A stretch of DNA of 64,000 nucleotides from Palsa-461 sp963768185 (GTDB lineage Bacteria; Actinomycetota; Acidimicrobiia; Acidimicrobiales; RAAP-2), in assembly GCA_963768185.1 (NCBI GenBank), contig CAVYGS010000001.1, positions 186,001-250,000 on the forward strand, given 5' to 3'. The translations under genes and the position numbers were made by a program. Below the pieces are notes generated by a model. That model saw only the letters and a list, made by a program, of their open reading frames with translations. It did not search any database and was not told the origin of the DNA. Positions 56,099 to 63,318 of this stretch are shown piece by piece (the stretch's first letter is position 1; the number at the start of each line of letters is the position of its first letter).

Positions 56099-56829
56099 GA
56101 CTTCGGAGGATATCTCCGCCCTCGCGCGAGGAGGGTGACGGCATGGAGTGCGTTCGATGCGCCGTGACACCGTGAACGAATGACCAATCCTGCGTGGCAG
56201 CCAACGCTCAACCTCCCTGGACCGATGTCGGCCTTCTCCTTGCCCGGCCGGCGAGCGGCCACTATCGGCCCAGAGCGAGGAAGGAACTCCAGTTGAGTCA
56301 TGCCAAGAACCACCGGCGTTCCACAGCGTCAAGTCGCCGGCTCGGCTCGCAACAAGTTCTGGCGGCCTCGTGTTCGTTCACGATCGCCCGTCGGGCGATC
56401 CGCCAGAACTTCTCGCTCGGCCCCCGGGGGCTACCCTCGCCGGGACTGGACCCCGCTCGCTGCAGGTGGTCGTCGTCGGTTATGCGAACGACGCAGGGGC
56501 GCGTCGTTCGCAACGAATGAGGCGAACTCCGTTCAGGCGCAGACCGACCGAGCCCCAGCGACGCCCACGCCCACGTCCCGAGCGGCCCCAACACTCGCGA
56601 CACCACCTCACAGACCATCGGCTCCCGAACCTCCCGCACCCCACCATCGCCGGCAGTCCATCAACACCACCATCAGATTGCTCCACACGTGTGGCATTAG
56701 AGGTAAGAGCGGGCGTCGACCATGGAGTCAACGGGGATTTCGACTGCCGTTGGCGCCGGCGAGCCCAGAGTCAACTGCCAAGTAAACAGTGGGGAGTGCA
56801 GCGGCAGTAGCGGACGGTACGATAGAGGC
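56099..56829. other. Palindrome-rich non-coding segment of the element
   Basis: No convincing gene is seen. Perfect inverted repeats crowd the first 410 bp. AAGTTCTGGCGG at 56354-56365 pairs with CCGCCAGAACTT at 56400-56411 and encloses GATCGCCCG-T-CGGGCGATC (56382-56400). TGCGAACGACGC at 56483-56494 pairs with GCGTCGTTCGCA at 56501-56512. Shorter ones include CGGAG-GATAT-CTCCG near 56104, CCTCGCGCGAGG near 56120 and GCCCCCGGGGGC near 56420. The recombinase-operon promoter must also lie here. A replication or transfer origin, or a structured RNA, would fit. Confidence 0.6.
56818..56823 (+). promoter_or_regulatory. -10 box TACGAT for the antitoxin gene
   Basis: TACGAT ends 6 nt before the ATG at 56830, giving a near-leaderless transcript for the toxin-antitoxin pair. 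Confidence 0.5.
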
Positions 56830-57015
56830 ATGGCGAACCGACCCAATGACCTGCCGCCTGGTTCAGCGGTGGTGGTCACAAACCCCGACGAGGACTGTTC
56901 GCCCGCAGCCTTCCATGCCTTTCTCGACGACCTTCTGGCCGGCCCGGAACCCGAACTCGAGAGCCTCGGCGCGGCCGAGGCTCTACGGGAGTTGCGCGTC
57001 GACGCTGAGGCGTGA
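56830..57015 (+). CDS. Putative antitoxin of a VapBC-type pair
   Basis: A 61-residue acidic protein (MANRPNDLPPGSAVVVTNPD through RELRVDAEA). It has no clear DNA-binding motif. The call rests on its place: it overlaps the start of the PIN-domain gene by 4 bases and has its own -10 box. An atypical antitoxin that neutralises by its acidic C-terminal helix is likely. Confidence 0.6.
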   Translation: MANRPNDLPPGSAVVVTNPDEDCSPAAFHAFLDDLLAGPEPELESLGAAEALRELRVDAEA

Positions 57016-57428
57016 CCGCTGTCGTCATAGACGCTTCTGCTGGAGTTGAGATCGTCGCTGACACCCGCCGGGGACGGGCCCTCAGCCGATTGCTGTCGGC
57101 CGATTCTGAGGGTTGGGTTCCCGAGCATTTCTATGCCGAAGTGCTCGGGGTGCTCAGACGACGATTTCTCATCGAGCGGACCATCAGGGAATCTCAGGCC
57201 ACCGCCGCGGTACGCCGACTCGGCTTGTGGCACCTCCACCGAGCCTCAGTAGCTCCGCTGGTTCCGCTTGCCTGGAAATATCGTCACAACATGACGGCGG
57301 CAGACGCTCTCTACGTGGCCCTGTCCGAAGAGATCGGCGGGGACCTCCTGACAGACGATTACAAGCTCGTGGCATCGCCGAGCTTCCCTCCCGGAGTTAA
57401 CGTGCTCCAGCTACCGGTCAGATCCTGA
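57012..57428 (+). CDS. PIN-domain ribonuclease toxin (VapC-like)
   Basis: A 138-residue PIN domain. Catalytic acidic residues are Asp in AVVIDASAGVEIV, Glu in HFYAEVLGVLRRR, Asp in MTAADALYVALSEE and Asp in DLLTDDYKLV, the usual four-acid metal site. These toxins cleave tRNA or rRNA when free of antitoxin. Starts with GTG overlapping the antitoxin stop. The pair probably stabilises the element. Confidence 0.85.
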   Translation: MTAVVIDASAGVEIVADTRRGRALSRLLSADSEGWVPEHFYAEVLGVLRRRFLIERTIRESQATAAVRRLGLWHLHRASVAPLVPLAWKYRHNMTAADALYVALSEEIGGDLLTDDYKLVASPSFPPGVNVLQLPVRS

Positions 57429-57579
57429 CTTGGGTTGCAGCAACACGACGGGGAACGTGATTCGTAACCTCGCGGAGGCGCTCGCAAGCCGGATTCGGGT
57501 CGGGTGCTAACCGCGACCTAACCCGCCTGGATCGGCACCTTGGGGACAGTGTGTTGGTCATCGGATTTCCCGTGGAATC

Positions 57580-58050
57580 ATGTTCAACGTGGCAAAAAAG
57601 ACTCCCCGAACCGTCACCCCGGAGATGCTCGAAGCCATCCATCGAGGAGAGAGGCCGTTGTTCCCTGACGGATCGCGCCTTCCACGACGCTTCGCGATTG
57701 CATACGCACCGAATGCAGGAGAGGACATCCTAATCGCACCATCGCTCCGTGACCGCATACACGGGATCGTCCGTCGTATCCGAAGAGATGATCACACGAT
57801 CCGTCTTGCTCCTGACTACGGGGTTGAGGTTCCGCTTTGGCCCCAAGCGGACGAGACGGACGCACTGGTTCCTGAGGTTCTGCTTCAAAAGTTGATCGCT
57901 TGGCAGACTTTTTGGGAGACCCACTCTGACTACGACCGAGGATGGGACTCTGAAGAATCCGAGGCTCGCTGGCGGAAGGACGGGTCGGTATTGGCGGCAG
58001 AGGTTAAGAGCGTTCTTCCACGAGGGTGGAAGTTGAAAGCGGACTTCTAA
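57580..58050 (+). CDS. Hypothetical cargo protein
   Basis: A 156-residue soluble protein I do not recognise. It starts KKTPRTVTPEMLEAIHRGER and ends in a Trp- and acid-rich part (WQTFWETHSDYDRGWDSEES, then LPRGWKLKADF). No membrane segment or signal is visible. It is convergent with the DUF4304-like gene. Codon use is more A/T-rich than the backbone, in line with transfer. Confidence 0.6.
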   Translation: MFNVAKKTPRTVTPEMLEAIHRGERPLFPDGSRLPRRFAIAYAPNAGEDILIAPSLRDRIHGIVRRIRRDDHTIRLAPDYGVEVPLWPQADETDALVPEVLLQKLIAWQTFWETHSDYDRGWDSEESEARWRKDGSVLAAEVKSVLPRGWKLKADF

Positions 58051-58125
58051 GCGGGTCTTGCCCCCTTGCCCCCCTGCTCCCAAAAGCGGGATAGGCGCCG
58101 CTTCTCACCACGGTAACCGCTCTGC

Positions 58126-59382
58126 CTACTGAAACCTCACCCCCGCTTGGCGGAGCATCTCATTTGTCCACTCCAGGGCTTCCGCATCGAGCTGCTCGCG
58201 GCTCGGACGAAGGGGTCGTTCGGTTGGGGGCGTGGGAGAAGAAAGGGGAAGGCCAATTTGCCGTTCGATCTCTGCGAAGACATGGGTCCTTAGATCGTCG
58301 AGCAGCATTGCCGCGTGACTGGCCAGGTCGTCGCTGGGGCGCAGACTTACCCAAACTCGGTGATCGCCCTCCGAACCGGGAAATCCTGAATGCCAATCGC
58401 CTCCGGGCGCTTGCTCCCACTCGCGGTTCCGTTTCAGAGCCTCTGTGTTCGCTTTGTCGAAGGCCATGACGGTTTCCGGGTGCCGGACGCTGATGTTGAT
58501 GCGGTAATCAACGCGATCTTTCGATGACCACTTCGATTTCTGAAATTGAATCGACACGAGGTAGTCCCCAGACTCGCGGTGATAGTTGCCGCCTGAGCCC
58601 TTGTATCCCTCGCGACGCAAATGAGGACCGACGTGATCACGAAGTAGACGTTTGTAGGCCTCTTGCGCAGTGATCTCGGGGGTCGGATTCTCAATCTCGG
58701 CCAACAACGCTTCAAGTCGTCCGACGATCGATTCACCGGCCCCTAAATGCTCGGTCCTAATGATCGTCGTGCCCTCCTTGGGGTCCTCCACGGCCAGTTG
58801 AAGTTCCCAACCATCATTGAGCGCAGCCACCCAAACGCCCCGGCCATCACCCTCCTTGTCGCCGCTCCTTTGGATTCCGAACCGACGGCCATTGTCATAG
58901 ACCCGGAGTCTCGTCTTCCATCGATCGTCCAGTGCGGCAAGCAAATTGGCCCTGCTCTCCTGAAAGGTGCCGTACTCACGTAGGCGTCGGAGGACCTCCT
59001 CCCACGGCTCTCGAGGAGAAAGTGCGCGATCACCGCCGCGTCGATCCCACATGATTTCGATCAACTCGTTGAGCTTCCTCGGAGCGTCATCCGGCTTAGC
59101 TCGAGCCTGCGCCACCGTCGTCGCCACGGTGAAGCCCTCGTTGTGAGCTAGACGCATCGTGAAGCCGGAAGGAGTGGAGTTGATCCACAGACTCCATCCT
59201 TCATTCAGCGAGTCGCCTACAGGAGTGATCCACACCTCGTGTCCGAATCGGACCTCAACGCCGGCGCGGTTCTGAACGGGGACCGCCTCCAGTAAGTTCG
59301 CTTGGCCCTCTGCCCTCGCAGCCGCCTCCCGATAACGCCGCAGGTCTGGCTCCCATGGATCCACCGGTGCACTCGGGACCAC
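58126..59382 (-). CDS. Cargo protein with a DUF4304-like domain and two internal repeats
   Basis: A 418-residue soluble protein. Residues about 245-330 (RLLRDHVGPHLRREGYKGSG, then FQKSKWSSKDRVDYRINISV) match the DUF4304 pattern as I remember it. The N-terminal half holds two related units, one with LNEGWSLWINSTPSGFTMRL and the other with LNDGWELQLAVEDPKEGTTI, each followed by a helix of the LxELIEIM/LEALLAEI kind. Biochemical role unknown. The GTG or ATG start near 59382 lies 0.3 kb inside the right end of the element. Candidate defence or stress cargo, by position only. Confidence 0.6.
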   Translation of the reverse strand: MVPSAPVDPWEPDLRRYREAAARAEGQANLLEAVPVQNRAGVEVRFGHEVWITPVGDSLNEGWSLWINSTPSGFTMRLAHNEGFTVATTVAQARAKPDDAPRKLNELIEIMWDRRGGDRALSPREPWEEVLRRLREYGTFQESRANLLAALDDRWKTRLRVYDNGRRFGIQRSGDKEGDGRGVWVAALNDGWELQLAVEDPKEGTTIIRTEHLGAGESIVGRLEALLAEIENPTPEITAQEAYKRLLRDHVGPHLRREGYKGSGGNYHRESGDYLVSIQFQKSKWSSKDRVDYRINISVRHPETVMAFDKANTEALKRNREWEQAPGGDWHSGFPGSEGDHRVWVSLRPSDDLASHAAMLLDDLRTHVFAEIERQIGLPLSSPTPPTERPLRPSREQLDAEALEWTNEMLRQAGVRFQ

Positions 59383-59692
59383 GCCTGAACTTTATACGGA
59401 GCCCTCGGGGCGTCGTGGCGGGACGTGTCTTCCCAGTGGCGATCCGCGAAAGACGATTCCAGATCGACGGCCTGGGGTCGAGAATTTTCGGCTTCAATGT
59501 CCGGCCTGCTGATCTCCGCGAGCGGTACGGATTCTGGTCCGTGGCGTGTACTTGTGCCTGGGAGCTAGGCAGCCGGTAGCCATAGCTCGGTGGTTCCCAC
59601 CTCGCGCACCGGATCGCCACCGGATCTCGCTCCGACATGGGCTGATCCCCACGCCGGGTAGGCGTCAACAATGCCTACGCTATTGATTCGGA
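59383..59692. other. Right end of the element, no gene seen
   Basis: No supported gene. On the minus strand, from the core inward, an open frame runs to a stop at 59565-59567. If the element were a circle, this would be the continuation of the recombinase frame. Confidence 0.45.
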
Positions 59693-59707
59693 TCCCCCCT
59701 CCGACAC
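59693..59707. repeat. Attachment core, right copy
   Basis: TCCCCCCTCCGACAC is identical to the tRNA end at 54266-54280. The bases before it (GATTCGGA) still resemble the tRNA T-loop (GGTTCAAG) but differ. Confidence 0.85.
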
Positions 59708-59895
59708 CAACCTCGCTACACGGACTTGCTTCGGCGATCACGATTCGGCCGCTCGGCTCGTAGGTGGGCTGCAATCCGAGCTCTCACTAGATGTCGGCTT
59801 GGCTTTCGGGTCGGCCGACGTGAGCACTGAGGCAACGTCGCCGAGGGCGCGCACGAACATCCGCACCGGGGCCTTGGTTTTTGGCAGGCCAGACA
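59693..59895 (-). pseudogene. C-terminal relic of a second serine recombinase
   Basis: On the minus strand, VRMFVRALGDVASVLTSADP followed after a frameshift and two stops by ELGLQPTYEPSGRIVIAEAS and then VGVGGGI aligns with the end of the resident recombinase (LLEGVGGLTALLAHSDSAER, YRAAGVCLRYHRSEEGEKVI, SRVGGGT). Only about 65 residues remain. It ends in the right-hand core exactly as the resident recombinase ends in the tRNA core, so it is the remnant of an older element of the same family. Confidence 0.7.
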
Positions 59896-60006
59896 TAAGT
59901 CACCCCCGTTCGGCGGGAGGCGACTTGATCGATGTGGGGAATACGGGCTGAGTGTGTACTGGTCGGCCACTCATCACGCGTGCTGGGGTCTCATTGACTG
60001 TCACCG

Positions 60007-61731
60007 TTAGGGATAGTTGGCGACGCCGGCCGCCACGAGCAGATCCGCGATGCCGAACTGGCCGGTGGCCGGGGCGATCGGCGGCAGCGGCGTGAAGTTG
60101 ACGTGCGGGTTCAGGATGCCCGCTGGGTCAATCTCCAGCACTCTCAAGATCACGTCGCCGATGATCCTGGCGCCGGTCGGGCCCAGATGATCAGGCTGAA
60201 ACGTTCCTGCCGCGTTTGGCTTTAGGTAGGCGGCGAAGCCGTTCGTCGGACCGGCAGCGCTTTCATCGATGTACGCCTCGGCGAGCACATACAGCCACAG
60301 TGGGGTGGCCGTCTGTAACGTCGGAACCGTCGCCGGTTCGACCGGCTGCGGCAGCGACTGCAGCAGGACATTCGGGTCGATCACCGAGTTCCCCAACTTG
60401 GCGGCGACCTCCTGGCCGGAGGGTAACCCGTAGAAGAACCCGCGAATTAGGTCGCGGAACGCAAGGTTGTTCGACCCCGACGGCGCCGCGCCAGTCTGAC
60501 CACCGATCGGCAGCAGAAAGGCACTGGCACCCAACTGGGGGATGATCTGCTTGTACGCCTGCAAGAACGACGTGCCCGAGTCGCTCGGGTCGAACCCGCC
60601 TCGCGCGAGCTCGTTGACGAAGTTCCCCCAATCGATCACATTGGAGGCGGGCAACGGCCGACCGCCATGCAAATCGTTAGCCCCGACCGCGCCGTTCGCA
60701 CCGTCGAACAGGGTCGTGCGGCTGTTTGGGAACTGGTCGAACACGAGGTTCATGGCGTAGGCGTTGCGCACCATCGAGTGCAGGCGGTTCGCGGCCACCG
60801 ACCACTCGACTGGCGTCATCGGGGCGGACACATTGGGGCCGGGGTTGTAGAAGCGAGGGATAGTCCCGTTGAGCAGCCCGTTGACCACGTCCTGGCCGAT
60901 GATCTGTGGCAGCCACTCATGGAGGATGATCCACTGGTAGTACTGGCGCACAACGCCAGCGGCAGCTGCGAAGAGGACATCGGTGCCGGCCTTGCCGAGA
61001 TTGCCTACGACCCTTTCCAGTCTGCCTTGGTCGATCAGGTCAACGACCGCGTTGTGGAATTGCTCGAAGGCGTAGTGCAGTTGCGAGGTGATCTCCTGCT
61101 CGTCGTTGCGTAGCTCGACGATGATCGCCGATCCGTTCGCACGCCTCGGCAGGTCCGGGACGCCGTTCACGTTCAGCTGCGTGATGAACTTCGCCCCGTC
61201 GTACATCTGCGGGCTCAGATTCGGGCCGCCGCCATAGATCGAACTGAGATCTAACCGGAACGTCTCGTAGTTCGGAATCGTGGTGGGGTTGACGGGGGCG
61301 GACGGCTGCGGTGTGGGATCGAGCGTCAGGTCGTGGGCGAGGGCGAATTGGCCGAGGTAGGTGAATACCGCGCCGCTCAGCGTGTCGTCGGTCCCACCGG
61401 GCTCTACGAGCGGGGCGTTTGCCGCCGCGGTGGGTGTCGCGGGGTTCGACCCGGGCGCCGTCAGGGTGACCAGGTCGGCTATCACCGCGTTCGGGTTGAG
61501 GCGGGCGCCGAACGGCGGCAGGCTGGGGAACATCCTGCCGAAGTGCGACAACTCGCTCGGGTTGGTGGTCGCCGGCAGACCCCCGTTGGAGCCGACGGCA
61601 GGACCGAAATTCCCTCCGTCGGCAAACGCCCGGCCGCCACCGGGCAGGATGGTGAGGGCGCCGACACCGGCGACACCAATCCCGAATCGGCGCAGGAAGA
61701 TCCGGCGGCTCATGTCCTGATCGGTGGTCAT
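60007..61731 (-). CDS. Tat-exported animal-type haem peroxidase
   Basis: A 574-residue protein. The N-terminus SRRIFLRRFGIGVAGVGALT is a twin-arginine signal, with cleavage after GGRAFA. The rest matches the animal haem peroxidase (peroxinectin/cyclooxygenase-like) superfamily: the distal haem motif GQFALAHDLTLD with His and Asp, TSQLHYAFEQFHNAVVD, and the proximal His in VAANRLHSMVRNAYAM. Such bacterial enzymes oxidise halides or organic substrates with hydrogen peroxide. The ATG at 61731 has an AAGGAGA ribosome-binding site 6 nt upstream; the longer frame from 61761 lacks one. It stands alone beside the integrated elements. Confidence 0.85.
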   Translation of the reverse strand: MTTDQDMSRRIFLRRFGIGVAGVGALTILPGGGRAFADGGNFGPAVGSNGGLPATTNPSELSHFGRMFPSLPPFGARLNPNAVIADLVTLTAPGSNPATPTAAANAPLVEPGGTDDTLSGAVFTYLGQFALAHDLTLDPTPQPSAPVNPTTIPNYETFRLDLSSIYGGGPNLSPQMYDGAKFITQLNVNGVPDLPRRANGSAIIVELRNDEQEITSQLHYAFEQFHNAVVDLIDQGRLERVVGNLGKAGTDVLFAAAAGVVRQYYQWIILHEWLPQIIGQDVVNGLLNGTIPRFYNPGPNVSAPMTPVEWSVAANRLHSMVRNAYAMNLVFDQFPNSRTTLFDGANGAVGANDLHGGRPLPASNVIDWGNFVNELARGGFDPSDSGTSFLQAYKQIIPQLGASAFLLPIGGQTGAAPSGSNNLAFRDLIRGFFYGLPSGQEVAAKLGNSVIDPNVLLQSLPQPVEPATVPTLQTATPLWLYVLAEAYIDESAAGPTNGFAAYLKPNAAGTFQPDHLGPTGARIIGDVILRVLEIDPAGILNPHVNFTPLPPIAPATGQFGIADLLVAAGVANYP

Positions 61732-62649
61732 GGAACTCTCCTTGCTGGTTGAAGTGGCCAAAGACGGTGGTCCCTGAGTCGGTCCTCGGCGGCAAAGAGT
61801 GTTCGGGTGCGAGTTGGCGATCGCCCGGGCCCACTTGGGGGGGGCACGACGCCTGACGCCGACAGCGCCGGTATTGAGACTGCCGAGAAACGTGAGGGAG
61901 CAGGTTGAATGCGAGTGGGCGTCTCCCGAGGGTTGTGGGTTGCCGGACGATAACGCGGGTTCTCACTCTGCGCATTTGAATAACCACTGAGAGTGGTCAA
62001 GGTCGCCGGAGTCGACTGTGACGAGGTCGACGCCGACGGACGGGCCGTCGGCAAATTCAGCGCGGCGAGACGTCTCCAGGCGTGGAAGGGGCGGTTATGA
62101 GGAGAAGAGCTGACGTGGCCCGGTCGCAGTACGCGGAGGCGGTCTTCTCCGAGCGGGGCCGGTGCTGGCGCTTCGTGCAGAAGCCCGGCGACGGCATCTC
62201 TGTCCCGTGCTCAGGGGCGCCATGAAGACGCCATCTCAGGGTCCCCATCGTCGAGGCGTTCGAGCACTCCGCTCGGTCGCCAATCCGCATGGCTGACTTG
62301 CTCACGCATGGGCGTGTTTGATCGGTTCGTAGAGGTGAGGACATGAGGGGTGCCCTTCAGGGTTGAGCGCAGCGCGAAACAACCGAGTCCCGACATTCGG
62401 ATCGCCGGGTTGAGGGGCAACGAAGAGAAGCTCCACAAAGTCTCGTCAAAAGAAGGGACGAGCGCTACAACGACATCGCCGTCGAAACCATCTGGCCCGA
62501 GCTGGCGGTCAACCCCAGCGCCCCCTCGCAGCCTCGCAAGGGGGCAACCCAGGAGTTCCACAGAAGGCGTCCTTCGGGGTGTTGTCCTGTTTCTCAGAGC
62601 CGAACGGATACCTTTGGGAAGCGGGTTCGGAATGGGAAGATAAGCAGCC
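61732..62649. other. 0.9-kb stretch with only one doubtful small gene
   Basis: Apart from the 42-codon frame at 62097, I see no gene with family features. A plus-strand stretch near 62460-62560 (reading RYNDIAVETIWPELAVNP) looks protein-like but is bounded by stops, perhaps a decayed gene. Confidence 0.4.
62097..62225 (+). CDS. Possible small protein of 42 residues
   Basis: ATG at 62097 opens MRRRADVARSQYAEAVFSER, and the rest contains GRCWRFVQKPGDG. Similar small Cys-Trp-Arg proteins occur in actinobacterial genomes, but no ribosome-binding site is clear and the match is from memory. Confidence 0.25.
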   Translation: MRRRADVARSQYAEAVFSERGRCWRFVQKPGDGISVPCSGAP

Positions 62650-63015
62650 ATGCCCGAACGCCGCCGTCGGGTCCCACGCCAGGAGGTTGTCCGACCCGGG
62701 AAGTACGCCTTTGCGGACAATCCGCAGTCCGCTTGGGTTGAGTGCCGGGTCCTCGACCTCTCCGTTCTCGGTATGAGAATCGAGATCCTTGCACCCGATC
62801 CGAACGTCTTCATCGGTCGCGGAATCACCATCGAGACCGAAAGGCCTGGTCCCTTCTCTGGTGCGCTAAAGGCTGCCCGTTTGGTAGGGGTGATCCGCAA
62901 CGTCGCTTCGGGATCGAGCGGGGGGATTCAAGTAGGTATCCAGTTTGTGGGTGAGCTCCCATGGTCCGAACGTGCGCTCCTTGATTCGTACGATCGCATG
63001 CGGCTGTTCTGGTAG
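62650..63015 (+). CDS. PilZ-domain protein
   Basis: A 121-residue protein. RRRRVPRQEVVRPGKYAFAD carries the N-terminal Arg cluster of PilZ domains (RxxxR) and VECRVLDLSVLGMRIEIL the D/NxSxxG motif, here D-L-S-V-L-G, that binds cyclic di-GMP. VGVIRNVASGSSGGIQVGIQ is the closing strand pair. A stand-alone PilZ effector without a fused output domain. The cyclase just downstream belongs to a different nucleotide system. Confidence 0.75.
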   Translation: MPERRRRVPRQEVVRPGKYAFADNPQSAWVECRVLDLSVLGMRIEILAPDPNVFIGRGITIETERPGPFSGALKAARLVGVIRNVASGSSGGIQVGIQFVGELPWSERALLDSYDRMRLFW

Positions 63016-63318
63016 GCGGTTCCTTGGGCCGCTACCGAAGGCTGGATCATCCTGATGCGTGTGCACCGGCGCCCCGCCACGGCTTCGGGTCTCCGCTGCA
63101 CCCCAAACTGCAACCCGGCTAGAACGGTAGTCGACCTGTCCGTCGCTCGGTCGTCGACTCCTCGAGCCGACCACGGCGTTGCCGGGTTGCGCGTCACCCG
63201 ACAATCGCGACCGCTTACCGGTCGCATTTCGTCGACCTTGGTCGGGCGAGGCACGGCCGAGGACGCCCGACTCTTTGACTGATTTACTTATTGACCAGGA
63301 GCGACGGAGAAGGGGGTC
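63016..63318. other. 303-bp gap, upstream region of the cyclase gene
   Basis: No supported gene. The end is AT-richer (TTTACTTATTGACC near 63283) and probably holds the promoter, followed by an AAGGGGG ribosome-binding site just before the ATG at 63319. Confidence 0.4.

Larger units (their letters stand above)
54266..59707. mobile_element. Integrative element in tRNA-Leu(GAG), serine-recombinase type, 5.4 kb
   Basis: The element is bounded by two identical 15-bp cores; the left one lies in an intact tRNA gene. Its recombinase gene lies immediately inside the left core. Contents: a 53-residue upstream gene, a palindrome-rich non-coding segment, a VapBC-like pair and two unrecognised cargo genes. 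The cargo at 57.5-59.4 kb uses clearly more A/T at third codon positions than the flanking genes. No replication, transfer or virion genes are seen. Confidence 0.85.

Noticed and set aside
56298..56639. Minus-strand 113-codon frame in the palindromic segment
   Set aside because: It runs through perfect inverted repeats, has no ribosome-binding site and no family features.
59565..59774. A separate 69-codon gene on the minus strand across the right core
   Set aside because: It reads from the recombinase relic through the core into the element end. It is better explained as two joined pieces than as a gene.
62211..62900. Minus-strand 229-codon frame upstream of the PilZ gene
   Set aside because: It overlaps the PilZ gene antisense for 250 bases and has a random-looking, Arg/Ser/Pro-rich composition.
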